Assembly: GCA_037693485.1 (NCBI GenBank)
Contig: CM075354.1
Coordinates: 63,721,501-63,785,500 of the forward strand
Length of the DNA stretch: 64,000 nucleotides
Source of the DNA: Kitagawia praeruptora
Taxonomy: Eukaryota; Streptophyta; Magnoliopsida; Apiales; Apiaceae
Direction: 5' to 3'
The notes under the pieces were generated by a model. That model was not told the origin of the DNA. It did no database searches and was given only the letters and a program-made list of their open reading frames with translations. A program made the position numbers and the translations under genes. Positions 43,401 through 57,537 of the stretch are shown here, piece by piece (position 1 is the first letter of the stretch; every line of letters begins with the position of its first letter).

Positions 43401-45979
43401 GCTGGTATACTAATCGTTTTGGGACTCACTCTTATCCTCGGTGATTCCATTGCGAATCTAATCTATATTAACGAACTTCGCTTATCTGACCTGGTTGGCA
43501 TCCCCTTGGAATTCATTAAGGATAACAAGAATCATGGAGCTCTGCAAAGATAGCTGCCAAATCCAGACAAATGTCACACAACGGTGATCATAAGATTATA
43601 AATTTTAAAGCAAATCTTATTGGAGATAAGAGAATTCACCAAGAGATCAATATGATCAAAAGAACTAACGTTGCGTGCCTCAGTTAAGACATTACTAAAG
43701 GTAATTAGCCTTCTTGTATTTCGCAACACACAAGTGATGGCATCCCATCAGACTTCTATCACACATACAGATAGTCCTTGTGGCCCCTATAAGAATAGGG
43801 TTGTTCGTCTCAGTGGAAGAAGGGAAATAGAAATCAATTTGAACTCAAGTTAATAAATTATCGTCTTTCGACAAATAATTCTCAAAGGGACACCTGGAAG
43901 AAATTTCAAAGGTGTGATTTCAATGAAAGAATAACCAGAAAGATACTGGTATCTATAACAAGCAAGTGGTGTTGTACCACCTTAAGACTATCCACTATTG
44001 AAGGAAAGTGGAAGTTTGAATAGCATCATTTGAAAGGGCTTCAGAAACCTGAAAGTAGGTATCATGACAGCCTCTGCCACAATTGAAACCCAGTACAGGT
44101 GAACACAAGTACAACAATTTATCTTTAGAAGAAGCATATTCCATATAAAGAAGCTCTCGCTTGGAAAGATGTCAAATAATTCATAGTTCGGGGAGGTAAT
44201 CAAAACAATTCACAAATGGGTAGGGTACTGCCAATGTCTCTACGGATGCCTTCTATGTCGGCTCATCTAATAGATAATCGTTCCATTCTAAAGTTTTCTT
44301 CTGCATGCACCTTAGAGTGCTTGATAACTTACGTCATTGTCGATTCGTACTAGACGCTAAAGTCTCAACCATCCGTATTTACAATCGTAGAGAGTTCTAT
44401 CCAACTCGGCGCAATCCTCTCCAGCAAACATTCTATTCTACACAAAACTTCAATATCGGTGCTACCCTCAGTAATGGCAAATTCTATTCCTCGAATAGGT
44501 GGTATTCCGGAAGATCGTTAGACAATACATGCTTAAATCCGGTATCTATTTCAGTCATCCTTATACCAACCTTTCCATTTAAGTCAATCTCCGAATTCCT
44601 CAGTTGGTCTTGGTCCTTAATTATATTTCGCCTTTATCGTCCAATCTCAACTTCATCATTTTATCTCTACAATCCATTTTAACAATCCGGGTCTGTCCAC
44701 CAACCCATATGGCGGTTACCTTAACCAATCGACCAGGTTTGCTCTAGTTTTCACTCTCTTTGGCGACATTCTCTGATAATCAGAAAGACAAGGTTTGCCA
44801 AAAATTTGTCGAATCTCTTCCCAATAACAGGGAAATTTGGTCAGTCTATTTATCCATTGTTAATACTAGGAAATCAATTTCGAAACCTGAAGAACAATTC
44901 TATGAACATCCAAACAGGTAGAATCGTAAGCAGTCATAATAACGGAATAATCGACATAAAGTTGGAAGTTTAACCACTAGAAAGGAATCAAATATATACA
45001 CCTCCCATAGAAGGGAAAACCAAAGTTTCACACGGAACATGCCACATTTTCCTGATACATATACGTTCGAGTATTCTATATTACTAACAGTCAGTTTACT
45101 TAACCTCCCACTTAAAGGGAACATTACTTTATAACTAGTCATTCATCAAAACCGGCAGTACCCGGATCTGACTCCGGCTTCTCTGTTCTATCCTCGTAAT
45201 TTCCTCCTCGGCCGTCAGCCTGGTCCTCTAATCATTTGTCCTTGTATTTATTCCAATCAAATCAATAGCCAAGTTCCCAATGATCCAGTCGTGGGCAACA
45301 GTTGATACCACCTCTATCTCATCTATTCCTAAAATTCTACTCCATTCACTTCATCATATCTCCTGATGAATCATAATCGACTCCAAATTCTTGTCTTATC
45401 ACTTAATCACTCTCTAAGGACTCTTTCGGTCCTCAAGTAAAAATATCACATCTTTATCAATCGGCTCGTTCTCTACAAGATTATTCCCTTGACCTTCCAT
45501 GAGGTCCTCCTCTAGATCCTCCTCTGGATCCTCCTCTATCGGGTCAGCATCCATCTCAAGGAGCGCATCATTATGTGTCTTCTCGGAGGCCTCGGGGACT
45601 GGCATATTCGGTATCTCAATCCTCTCTACCACAATATCCGATGTCAAATTTCTATCCTTCATTATCATTTTGAAAATTTCCTATAGTTCGGGGAATACAT
45701 AACTGCATTCATGAATCCCCTCAAATCATCTTAAATTCATGTTTCGGGCGATCTATGCCCCTGCCGACCAATACTTGTCTCTGAGCATTCTTTGGTAGAT
45801 ATTCATCACCACAAGAAGCGAGGTCTACATCATCATATTCTTCAACGTAACAATCACACCTTAACTTAACCGTTGGTACTATATCCAATAGTCCAACATG
45901 AACTCTACATGAGTTCTGACGTTCTCACATAACTATACACACTCCTACTCACTCTCGTTTCTAGTTTACTATAACCTCA
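43401..45979 (-). pseudogene. decayed 5' internal region of the chromovirus (gag/protease expected)
   Basis: By position this should hold gag and protease. Only short frames remain; one (45668-45414) begins MIMKDRNLTSDIV and is acidic, without a zinc knuckle or protease motif that I could read. No other element was recognised within it. Confidence 0.4.
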
Positions 45980-45991
45980 GCTCTGATACCA
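45980..45991 (-). other. primer-binding site of element C
   Basis: TGGTATCAGAGC on the minus strand, a few bases inside the LTR end, complementary to initiator methionine tRNA. It fixes the orientation of the element and the inner end of the 5' LTR at 45996. Confidence 0.85.
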
Positions 45992-45995
45992 TTTT

Positions 45996-48900
45996 TGTAA
46001 CACCCCCAAATCCGGGGTCAGGGATTTGGTCGTCACGCGGAAACCCTTATTAACAATTCACCTGTTTAACTACATTAATCCATCTGTAATCATTGAATAA
46101 CTGAAGTACATCATTGAGACCCCAACTACCAAGCATCTTATAGGTTATAGGGCTAGAAACAAGAACTAAAATCTTTACATGAATCACTTCATTACATCCA
46201 TTGAATCAAATTACATTGTGTCTTACAAATCTTATCCCGCTTGTATAGCTTCGTTGAAAAGTATACCAGCAACTAGTTCTACTCTATACAATGTGATATA
46301 TATATATTACACATTAATAAAACCATATATAACTTACTCCAGCTATAGATGTTCTGGATTCTGTCTTCTTCATAAGGGTAGTCTGCCTGCTTCTTCTGAG
46401 CTTATGCAGATAATCCTCATCCAATTACCTCTTTCTGAAAGGCTAATATATATAAAAACAAACAAGTATGAGCGAAAGAATTGCTCAGCAAGTGGTTACT
46501 AAAGTTCACAAAAATCTCCCATCATATACATAGGGTTTTCATAATACCACGGATACTTAATATCATTAATAAAATATCTGTATCCAAGAAAACTCAATAG
46601 GGAAAGTATAATGATTAAAATAATCAGTAAATGAACATGATAAGTTCATAATCACAATAATGACCTTTCCATCAAAATATCTGCTATGAAGAGAAGATAA
46701 GCAGAAAATCAATATATAAATATCATCTTTCATGATATATCTGTAATCTTTATCGCAATATGAACAGTTCTTGCATTTTATAAAAGGATGAGGTTTCAAA
46801 GCACACCAATAACCTTTTCGAAAAATCATGTCTGCTATATCAACCATAAGCAGAATATCAGCATATAGCTTAAAAGATGAAGTTATAAGGAAGGTTATTG
46901 TAACATCAGTTTTCACACTTTTAAAACCCTACCAACATGACCGGCAAACCTTTCAGTACATGTTGCAGAAATATCCACAATTGGATGATGAACTAATACT
47001 GGAGTATTCACCGCGCCCGCTATTCCATCTACGATGATCAGTCGCAGCATGTATAGCTCAAATTAGATTTACTACCGGTAGAAGGAAGAACCGACGGATT
47101 TACTTGTCTACCGCCCTTCTTGGATCTCCCCGGCCAACGGTTGGGCCAATGGGATGGACCGGCGCGACTCGGCCTCGTACACGACTCCTAGTTCGAGTAA
47201 AATCCATGACTCTGAAACGTAAAGCTCATCCTCCTTTCCCCAAGTATAATACTCTTTGATAAGACTCCACGAAGTAGTCGTATCTAATTGGAAAGGAAAA
47301 ATTCACCAATATTTCCCAAGCTGCTGCTTGTTAATGGATATAAACTTGTTCCAGGAATTTACTCCTCGAGTATTGAGGAAGTAACCAGAGTCACCATGAC
47401 TCATAATACTTGGATTGGAATTAGTTCAACCACAATATCTCATGACCCAAAAGTCAAATAAAAATCGAATTCCTGAAGTAAGGTTCCCCAATTTTGAAGG
47501 AAAACGACGCCATTACGGCCAGAAGTTGATTTGCAATCAGGGGGACCTAAATAGTATACTTATGATATTTTTCTGAAAATCCTTGTTAGGAAAAATAGGA
47601 TAGGCTCTCAACATAGTTTATAGAAAATCCAGAAGTCAGAGATATACAAGATATCTTTAATAAAACTCATAATATACTTCATTATTATTGAAGTCAAATA
47701 TGCATTTATATGCATAAACTATTCCATTTATATTGAAGGCATTAAATAAATATCCAAATAATATTTATTAAATCAAAATATCTGACGGATATAGTTTAAC
47801 AAAAGAATTATGATCCAATCTAAAGGAATCTTGAAAATAATATTCAATAACTAAACAATCCTTAAAGGATAATAAGAAAGACCTTTAATTGAATATTCGA
47901 AATAATATTCATTTAATAATGAATCATAGAATAGAAGAAATTAAACTTGAATTATATATTTACAATAATATTTATTAAAATCAAGATATTTGAATAATAA
48001 CATTTATCAAAGTAATTATACTCAAATCTCAAAGTGAATATTGAAAATAATATTCACTACCTGAGTAATCCTCCAAATGATAATAAGAAAAACCTTTAAC
48101 TGAGTATTGGGGAGAATATCCATTAAGTAATTGATCATCAAATAATAATTGGAAAAGCCTTGAAATGAATATTCAAAATAGTATTCATTAATAAATAAAT
48201 AATAGATGATATGAAATCATACTTTAAATAAATATTTGAAATGATATTCTCCACGTAAATATAATCCTCGAATATTATTTACTCGATAAATAATACTCAG
48301 AAAATAATCTCAAATCGTATACGATACACCGCCTCGCGGTTCGTAACAAAATATTCAGAAACATATGCCCTATGCTAAGGGCTATCATAATCCTGGCTTA
48401 TAGATACTAGATCCCATCTAGTCTATAAGTCATCTTATCAAAGTCACAATTCAATTACGACAACATATCAAGTCAAGACAACTATGCATATACCTTGCAT
48501 CGTATATCGTAAAGTATTTAATAACACTCTTAAATGAAATAATATTCGATTAATATTTCTCAAAGGAGATAATGCTCAAATAACAATCCTCAAATCTTTA
48601 CCAAGTAATAAATACTTGTTGAAAATATAATAATGATACTAATTAACATTCCTCAGAATACATAGTACTTTGCCGCTGGAATCCCTCCGGGTCTCCACGA
48701 CTATTTATATATATCAAAATACCGACTCCCGGTCTAGAGTCGAACACAATAATTATGCTCTTATACTTAGAGCTACAAGATCCACCGGTTCACAACTATT
48801 CATCTCAAATCTTATAAGTGAATCAGAAGGCCAACTATATATACATGGCAATATAAGCAATAACTGTAAAACTGTGTAACTCTATACATGGCAAAACAGG

Positions 48901-51250
48901 AATATAGAACCAAAACTACAAAGTATGGTTTAGAACACTTGCCTAGTATTCGAGAAGTAGTAGGGCACGTGACAGTGTCGAACAATCTAGACAAGGTCAA
49001 AGAAAACATTCGGTTAATCCCTTGGATACTCTATTTGTATATAAACGATTAAACACATAAGCGAGACATAACTTTGGTATTACTAGCTTGCTTTAGGCTC
49101 GTACTAGGTGTTAATCAACAAATACTTAGGTCGAAGATTCGTTTTAGCAATTGGATCTCGTTCGCTCGTTTTACTAAGTGGTTCTCAAAGTTATAACCAA
49201 GTACTCCTCTAAGGGGTTCCTTCGCACTTAACCTTGATTCGAACTTTTTTATAAAATCGAAAAACGATCCATTTGACATGTGGTTTCTTCTCACACCTTC
49301 CTTTTTATCTCTAGTATTTAATAACCTCAATACACAACTGAATTAACTATGTTAAGGGAATCCAATTTTAATTACGAACTCAAGTTTACGGTTTCAAACC
49401 ACTTTTAGTAAATCGGCCATTTCTCCTAAACCGTAAGTCAGAATGTTTCGATTAGTTTTCCAAAATGATCTACGGATCGAGATCTATAAGGACATGTCAT
49501 TATATTACCAAGGTCAGGAATTTATATTAACTGTCATGCTCGGTTTCTAAGTGTTAACGAAAATTCGGCATTACGATGGCTATATATCGAACGTTCCAAA
49601 AATCGTAATCATCAAACCAAGCCACACCGGGCATCCATACAATTTATACACATATTATACATCCTCAACTGTCCAAGAACATCTACTTCATCCTCATATT
49701 CATCATAATTCTTAAATCAAGAAATCACTACATAATCATGCTTATTATATACTAACAACATAACTAAGCTTAAATCACTCAAGAACATGCTTCAATCTCA
49801 AAACAAGAGCTAGGGTTCAAAGTTTATACCTTCTTTGGAGAGTGTACTAGCCTTACTAAGCTTGATCTAGTCCTTGTATAGCCTTAACAATCTTAAACTA
49901 ACAAGAATCAACAAGAACATGATTAGAGTTTTTCGGATCTGTTAGTACTCAGTTGAAAGAACATGAAACACGAGGCCCTTACCGACCTTTTCTGAATGAG
50001 GCTTCTAAAGGAGAGTTGTATATCATCTTACCAGATTTCCAACAAGCTAAAGAACACGAAATTTCATGGAGTATTGAAGGAGATACGTTCGTTCAAAAAT
50101 CGTTACAGAAACTGTCAATATTCTGGACAGTTTGCTTCTTCAACTTGGGGAGGTGATTTGCCTAGGATATACTACTTGGATTTCTATGAAATTTGGAGCG
50201 AATATTGCCCATGGAGTGGAGAGGTTGTGGTTCAAATTTGGTGATTTTATCATGGATAGAAATGGAGATATTAATTTTCTTCTTTTATGAGGTTCTGCTG
50301 GGCAGCTTGTAAGAATGGAGAGAATGGAGTTGTTTTGCTTTTGTTCTCTTGCTTGGTTTGCTAGAAATGAATTATTGTGATGGGAGTAAGATAATATCTT
50401 GTCCAAAAGCTACTTTAATAAAGTGATGATGCAAGGGATGATGCATTTGTATGGCTTGATGTGGAAGCTTGGTTGAAAAATATCTATTATGCTAAGTACA
50501 AGGTTTAAATTACTAAGTGCATTGGTTTCTCATGTAACCACTTGGTTACTAGATATTTCTACTAGCACATGCATGCATCTTGATCTCTGCTTTCTCTTTT
50601 GTCCGGTTACTGCTCAATTTCGCTAATCGTTCGAAAGAATATCTCAAGTATTTCTTGTTAAGGTTTTACCGGAAACCTTATTAATATTTACACTACCATT
50701 ATTAATCCTCCTTTATTATTCTTGGATTTAATATCCTTTAAATCTCATTAATAAATCCTTCCTTGGACTCTTGATATACCATATCCTTAATCCATGATTC
50801 GTTCGCTCAATCGTTTAATCTCGTTATAAAGTCTCAACGATTTCTAGAACGTTCGTTCCACTATCTCAGTGGTTTTCGTTCTAAATCCTCAAATTAAATA
50901 TAATAAAATTCCAAAATATTAAATCCTCAATTCCTCAGATTTAATATCTCATTTCTTGAATATAATAATATATAATTCACCGTCTGGTCAAATATTACAC
51001 CAAAATACAAATTGGAATTTCTGAATTCCGATCGTCTTTGCATACAGTTATTTGCCCTGTAGATCACTAATATGACTTCAGAATATCCATCATATGTCTC
51101 GTACATAGATGACATGAAAATTTTTCTTAATCCTCAAAATCACTATTCATCCACCAAAATCACTATTCACGCATGACAAACACTATTCACGTATATACTT
51201 ATTCTTAATAAGAAAAGTTTTAATTCTACCGAAAAACCTGGGTTCTTACA
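45996..51250 (-). repeat. 5' LTR of element C (about 5.25 kb)
   Basis: Read on the minus strand it starts TGTAAGAACCCAGG at 51250 and ends GGGTGTTACA at 45996, next to the primer-binding site. It is long for a plant LTR but falls within the range of large chromovirus LTRs. No coding region or nested element with clear borders was found in it; the part 48205-49566 is unique to this copy because the 3' LTR has lost it. Confidence 0.82.
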
Positions 51251-51335
51251 TGAAGGCTCCGAAGAGGAGGATGAGGAAGATGAAGAGGAGGATGAAGAAG
51301 AGCAAGAAGTGGTAAGGGAATCCTCCGAGGATTAG
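51251..51335 (+). pseudogene. acidic C-terminus of the antisense gene (element B)
   Basis: Directly after the end of element C the frame reads EGSEEEDEEDEEE ... VVRESSED and ends at TAG (51333-51335). It corresponds to the acidic tail of the gene in element A. Roughly 120 codons between it and the part ending at 37990 are missing. Confidence 0.75.
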
Positions 51336-51734
51336 GTGGCCTTGCATGGCCCTTGTTAGCCGCTTGTGGCTTTATCTTTCCAGTTTTTAATCAAGGTCCT
51401 TCGGGACTTAACTTTTATTTGTGGTTTGTAACTTAACTCCATATTCGTTCCCTTGGGGGTCTTTATCTATGCACTTGTTTTATTTCCATTTGTGTATTCT
51501 TTATTTTCGTTACTTGGTCATCTCTGACTTGCACTCATCAGGTGTTTGGCACATAAATAAAATCACACAATCATAGAATGGAAAATAAACTTGCATTAAT
51601 AACTTGAACGGGTTCAACCCTTACATACTTTACTACTATCCTACTCGGGGTACTAGGCCCTGGAATGGTTTCATCGAACCTTATTTCTACTTCTCCTACT
51701 AGATAGATAAAAGCCAAGTCCTTACTAAGAAGGC
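51336..51734. other. spacer between antisense gene and pol of element B
   Basis: Equivalent of 1899-2304 in element A, in the other orientation. No gene. Confidence 0.5.
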
Positions 51735-52877
51735 TTACACATAATAAATCTTGAGGTTCAAAGCATGCCAAGTACGGGGCACCTCACTCCCGTCCAAGGT
51801 CTCCAACTTATATGCTCCTCGTCCTAGTGTCTTCCTGACTCGATATGGCCCTTCCCAATTAGGGGCCGGCTTTCCCTTTTCGCCAACTCCGGAAGCCTCT
51901 ATCTTTCTCAGAACCAAGTCACCTTGCTGGAAGAACCTCTCCTTAACCCTATGGTTGTAGTAAAAGGATGCCTTCTTCTGATGCTCCACATTCTTGGCGT
52001 TTGCCTCATCCCTGATTTCATCAATTAGATCAAGGGCGAGCCTCATGCCTTCTTCGTTGGTCTCTTGTTCGTATGCCTCAACTCGAGGTGATGCATGAAT
52101 GATCTCCAAGGGCACAACTACCTCAGCTCCTTAAGCCAGCAAAAATGGGGTTGCTCTAGTTGTCACCTTACAAGTGGTGCGATATGCCCAGAGTAAATGC
52201 AGTAACTCATCCACCCAAGTGTTCCTTGAGCGTTCAACTCTTTTCTTCAGTCCATCAAGGATAATTCGATTAGCTACCTCTACCTGTCCATTAGCTTGCG
52301 GATGTGCTACTGAAGTAAAATGAAGCTCAATAGCATTTTCCTCGCAGTATTTCTTAAACTCTTCATTGTTGAACTGTGTCCCATTATCCATCACAAGAAT
52401 TCGGGGAATTCCATATCTGCAAATGACGTTCTCCCAAAAGAACTGGGCAACTTGCTTGGTGGTTATCTTGGTTAGAGGTTTAGCCTCAATCCACTTGGTG
52501 AAGTAATCGATGGCCACTATCAAAAACTTCCTTTGTGCTGACGCCATAGGGAAAGGACCAAGTATGTCCATCCCCCACATTGCAAATGGGATGGCAGAAT
52601 TAACTGAAGTTAACATCTCAGGCGGCTTCCTTACAATGGGGGCGTGCTTTTGACATATGTCACACATCTTGACATAATTCTGTGCATCTGCCAACATTTC
52701 TGGCTAATAGAATCCCAGCCGGGTGATCTTGTGGGCTAGGGCTCTGCCCCCCAAGTGTTGCCCACAGATCCTTCATGAACTTCCTCTAATGCTTCCTTAG
52801 CCTCTTGGGGCCTTAAACATTTCAAATATGGGATAACAAACGATCTCTTGTAATGGATGCCTTCGATCAAGGCGTAT
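51735..52877 (-). pseudogene. integrase of element B
   Basis: Closely matches the integrase of element A: GFY-PEMLADAQ with a stop in place of Trp (near 52705), CDICQKHAPI, WGMDILGPFP, VMDNGTQF and AHPQANGQVEV, then a stop at 52131-52133 and a tail ending LNLKIYYV (51735). The zinc-finger part around 52750 is frameshifted. At 52878 the frame is cut by a solo LTR; it continues at 54361. Confidence 0.85.
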
Positions 52878-54355
52878 TGTTCACACTTATTCACGCAAGA
52901 GAACGTGGTCAACAAGTAATATAGAGTAAATAGGATTCGTTCCCACAGAGACTCAAATTGTTCGTTATGTTCACTTATGCACCAGCTAATGATTTACACT
53001 CACTGCTAAGACAATCACAATTTTGGGTTGATTTAACTAATGATTGATTACCTACTAAGCCAATTACGAGAAAATAACTTACTTTAACCTTATAATAAAT
53101 AAACATGGGATTTCAACTTCAATTACTACTTCATCTAGAATCTTATGCCCTTTAGCCTAGCATGTGACCGAGTTGATTACTGATTAGATGCACTAAACTG
53201 ATACATACCAACTTTCGTTGTGCATATACCATCCTACTGATCATCCACAATTGATAGAAGTCAAGTAGTCACCAAATATGTGTAGTCCCTATATGTCTAT
53301 AGCAATTGAACACATACCGGTTGAAAATCAAGCACCCATTAAACCACATAGTCGATGCAAGACGGTTAGAATCACATCACAAATTAATACATGTTCTTCA
53401 CATGCAAAAACCTATGCTAGCATGAATTGTTCTAAACCCTAGATCCACTTTCGCATTCACTAGGATTAAACAAACAATTACAAGTGTTCGCGACGCACTT
53501 ATAACGAATAAGCATAAACACACTAGGCAATCAATACATACAATCACACACCAAGGCATAAAAACACTCAATAACTAGAATCCATAGCAAAATCCATTAA
53601 AACCCCATGATAACGAATTAGCCCATAATTGACCTAATTGTCATCATGGGTTCTATGGAAAACATAATTCTAAAATCAACAAGTAAAAATAAAGAAGAAG
53701 AATAAAGTTTAGAATTGAACTCCCACAATAGAAGAATACAAAGGTATCAAGAATAATCCTTGCTTGTCACTAGCTTGGAAGAATTCCTTCTCCTCTTCTC
53801 TCTTCTGTATATAAACTAGGTTATAATATGAACGTATGTATCTGTTTTATTACAAGGGTAGAACGTTTATACATAAAAAACGTTTCTCCCTCTTGCCTAA
53901 TAAAAATATTTTATATTCTATTACAATTAGAATTTAATTAAGGTGCTAAATCCTGCCCGGAATATAATTAGAACTCGAAAAGGGCAAAACAGGAATTTCC
54001 CAGCCATGCTTCACAAAGTCTGCCTGCGCGAATTAATTCAGTACTTTACTTGCACGTGATTCCTATCCCAGGTTGTAGAAAATCTCTCAAGCTTCGCGTG
54101 GGCAGTAAGATCGCTAAAAACGGACTTACAGAACTCCAGATATGGCCAAAACAGTTTAAGCTGCGCAGCCTTCCCAGAAAATCCGAATTTAAATCAATTA
54201 ATTCCCAAAAAATTGTAGAAGCATCCACCTTAATCAACATTCTCGTAAACCTGCACAACTAAGCAAAACACATCAAAACTACAAGAAACTTGAGTCCAAG
54301 TCAATCAATTTAAGCCGAATTAGAATGTTCCAAGTGGATATAAATCCACTTATCA
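52878..54355 (-). mobile_element. solo LTR related to element D (1478 bp)
   Basis: Read on the minus strand it starts TGATAAGTGGATTTATATCC and ends AAGTGTGAACA, flanked by the 5-bp target duplication CGTAT (52873-52877, 54356-54360). Its start and much of its length match the LTRs of element D, but less closely than these match each other. No internal region remains, so the element was lost by LTR-LTR recombination. It sits between RNase H and integrase of element B. Confidence 0.85.
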
Positions 54356-54360
54356 CGTAT

Positions 54361-55435
54361 CTCAATGCTCTTACTAACAGCTTTCGTGCCTCCAAGGCAT
54401 TGTCAAGGAGCCAGCCGGTTTCGAGGTGAGCTTTGATGGGATCCATCCAGCAGCTTCCTATATCAACTGGTGCCACCAACTTCGAGTTAATGGTCGGGGC
54501 CTTTAAGACCTGGAAGTAAACACTCCCTGCATAATTCTCGATTTCAGAAGAAGCGAACTTGGACAGGGCATCGGCCTTAACGTCCTCTTCCCTCGGAATA
54601 TGCTCCACATAGCACTCATCGAACTGAGTCATAACGGCTTTCACAACTCTTAGATATTTCGCCATAGTTTCATCTTTGGCATCAAACTCACCATTCACTT
54701 GCGAGACTACCAGTCTTGAATCTCCACAAACTTTGAGGTTCTTGACCCTCATGACTCTGGCCAAGCCTAAACCAGCTATCAACGCCTCATACTCCGCTTC
54801 ATTGTTGGTAGTGGGAAAGTCCAATTTCAAAGCGTACTCAACTGTGAACCCATCGGGGCTTTGCAAAACCAAACCTGCACCACTAGATTTTGTTTTTGAT
54901 GCTCCATCAAAATAGAGCACCCAATAATCCTTCAGATCAGGTACTATTTCCTCTTCTTTTCCCTCCTTCTCAGGGGTAGTTACTATCTCTTGCCCCCCGA
55001 CTTCTTGGTTGTTAATGGTGCATTCAACCAAGAAGTCAGCCAATGCCTGAGCCTTAATGGCTGTTCGAGGCTTGTATGTGATATCAAACTCTCCTAACTC
55101 AATCGCCCACTTGATTAGCCTTCCACTAGCCTTAGGGCTATGCAATATGTTCCTCAATTATTGGTTTGTCAAGACTTGAATCTTATGTGCCTGAAAGTAA
55201 GGTCGCAACTTTCTCGAGGCTGTCACCAATACCAAAGCGAACTTCTCGATAGGTGAGTAATTCAACTCAGCCCCATGCAACACTTTGCTCACATAGTAGA
55301 TAGGTTTCTGATTTTCTTCTCTTCTCGAATGAGAATAACACTCAATGCTTGTTCAGATACCGCCAGGTATAGGTAAAGAGTCTCTCCGGGACTAGGCTTG
55401 GCCAACAGTGGGGCTTCAGTCATGTATTTCTTCAA
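54361..55435 (-). pseudogene. RNase H region of element B
   Basis: Open from 55157 to the solo LTR. YWVLYFDGASK, NNEAEYEALIAGL and KVCGDSRLVVS carry the acidic catalytic residues, with the same linker as element A. The part 55435-55158, which should join it to RT, has stops, for example before LTIQVL. Confidence 0.85.
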
Positions 55436-56293
55436 CTACTCAAAGGCCTCTTGACTCTCAAGAGTCCATTCAAAATTTTTCACCTTCTTCAACGCTTGAA
55501 AGAAAGGCAAGAATTTGTCACCAGATTTGGAAATGAATCTCCCTAAGGCTGCAACTCGGCTAGTTAGTTTCTGTACATTTCGTATAGAACGGGGTGGTTC
55601 CATGTCCAGAATTGCCTTGATCTTGTCAGGGTTGGCCTCTATGCCTCTTTTCGAAACCATCAATCCCAAAAATTTTCCTGATCCAACTCCAAAAGCACAC
55701 TTGGCTGGATTCAACATCAGCTTGTGGTGCCTCAGCACTTCGAATGCCTCTCTGAGGTGCTTAATGTGATCTATTTTGCAAAGGCTTTTGACTAACATGT
55801 CATCCACATAGACCTCCATGGTTTTCCAAATCAGACGGGCAAATATCTTATTCACCAGTTGTTGGTAAGTAGCGCCTGCATTCTTTAGACCAAAAGCCAT
55901 AACAAGATAGCAGAAAACACCAAAATCAGTTATGAAAGATACCTTTGGGATGTCATCCTTGTGCGTCTTAATCTGATTATAGCCGCTGAACCCGTCCATG
56001 AAGCTTAACATCTCATGTCCAGCTATGGAATCTATCAACATGTCTATCCTTGGCAGGGGAAAACAATCCTTCGGACACGCATCATTCAAATCAGTGAAGT
56101 CTATACACATTCTCCACTTCCCATTCGCCTTCTTGACCATCACAGGGTTAGCTAACCATTCGGGAAACTGAATCTCTTCAATAAACCCAGCATCCAAAAG
56201 CTTATCAACTTCTTGCTTAATGGCTTCTTGCCTTTCAGGAGCAAAATTTCTCTTCTTCTGCTTTATTGTTTTCCATTCGGGATCGATATTCAA
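55436..56293 (-). pseudogene. reverse transcriptase of element B
   Basis: A nearly full RT domain: GFIEEIQFPEWLANPVMVKK, WRMCIDFTDLN, FPLPRIDMLIDS, MDGFSGYNQI, VMAFGLKNAGATYQ and the catalytic VYVDDMLVKS. It ends in a stop near 55436 within the connection to RNase H and is separated from protease by a stop near 56305. The motifs are those of Ty3/gypsy Tat elements. Confidence 0.88.
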
Positions 56294-56308
56294 TCTGTGA
56301 GTTATGAG

Positions 56309-57532
56309 TTAGGGATCAATCCCTGGCATATCAGCTGCGGTCCAAGCAAACACATCACTGTTTTCTTGTAAAAATGTCATCAACCTGCCCTTCAAGGGTT
56401 CCTTCAGCGAAGCTCCTATATAAGTAACTTTCTCGGGGTCGCCCAGCTCTAGAGGTATGGGGATCAACTCCTCTACTGGCTTCCCTCGGTGTTCATCATC
56501 ACCACGGACATCCATGTCTTCAATTGGGAGTACCTGCCCCCCGACTCCATCAGCTCTCAATGAAGACACATAGCAACTTCTTGCCATCTTTTGGTCGCCT
56601 TTCTGTTCTCCAACACCATTCCTGGTTGGAAACTTAATCTTCATGTGGTAAGTGGAGGCAACAGCCTTGAACGCATGAAGTCCGGTTCTTCCCATGATTG
56701 CATTATAAGTTGAGGATGCCTTGATTACCAGAAAATTCAACATCTGAGTAGCCTCCTTAGGTTCTTGCCCGATTGTCATGGGCAACTGAATAGTCCCTTC
56801 AACTTTGGATTCAACCCCATTAAACCCATAGATGGGCATGTTGGTCGGGGTCAACTGAGAATCAGTATATCCCATTTTTACAAACGCATCATGAAACAAA
56901 ATATCCACAGAAGCTCCGTTGTCTATCAAGACTCGTTTCACCTCTGAGTTTCCAATTACAGGAGTTATGACCAACGGGTCGTCATGGGGGAACTTCACCC
57001 CTTCAAGGTCAGAATCATCAAAACCAATCACTATTTCGGTTCCAGCACATTTCGGGGCTTCTCCCACGATGTGCATTACATCTCTGGTATACGCCTTTCG
57101 AGAGTTTCTTGTCGTGCCAGCTGCTGTCGGGCCTCCCCAGATCATGTTGATAACTGGCCCTCGGGGTTGTGTGTTACGATCACGATCATTATCCCTTCTG
57201 TCATTGTCTCTCCTGTCGTAATCCATTCTTTGGGCTCCACGATCTTTACCCTTGGTGAACTTATTCAGTTTCCCTTTGCGAATCAGGAATTCAATCTCAT
57301 CTTTCAACTGTCTACAATCATCTGTATCATGTCCCACATCTCGGTGGAACCTACAGTATTGATCCTTGTTCCTCTTAGCAGGATCACCCCTGAGTGGCTT
57401 CGGCCATCGAAAATCCTTATCCTTCTCTATTTCTAACAAGATTTGACTCCTAGGTGCATTCAGTCTTGCATAGTCAGAAAACCTCGATCCCAAATTCTTC
57501 TTTGACTCAGAGTCTTTGCTAGTACGGGGATA
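56309..57532 (-). pseudogene. gag C-terminus and protease of element B
   Basis: Starts in the gag tail with a CCHC-like finger (CRFHRDVGHDTDDC, near 57345), a basic Arg/Asp-rich stretch (DRRDNDRD), and then an aspartic protease with VLIDNGASVDILF (near 56925) and AIMGRTGLH (near 56690). Its frame ends at a stop after DMPGIDP. Upstream it is cut by element D at 57538. Confidence 0.85.
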
Positions 57533-57537
57533 CTTGT

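Larger units (their letters stand above)
37991..51250 (-). mobile_element. chromovirus (Ty3/gypsy, Tekay/Del-like), degenerate (element C)
   Basis: On the minus strand: 5' LTR 51250-45996, primer-binding site 45991-45980, decayed gag-pol, polypurine tract 41166-41153, 3' LTR remnant 41152-37991. LTR ends are TGTAAGAACCCAG and GGGGGTGTTACA. It entered the antisense gene of element B. The distal 956 bp of the 3' LTR and the adjacent part of that gene are gone, so no target duplication can be seen. Long LTRs and pol order fit Tekay/Del-type chromoviruses; a chromodomain was not read in the decayed sequence. Confidence 0.82.
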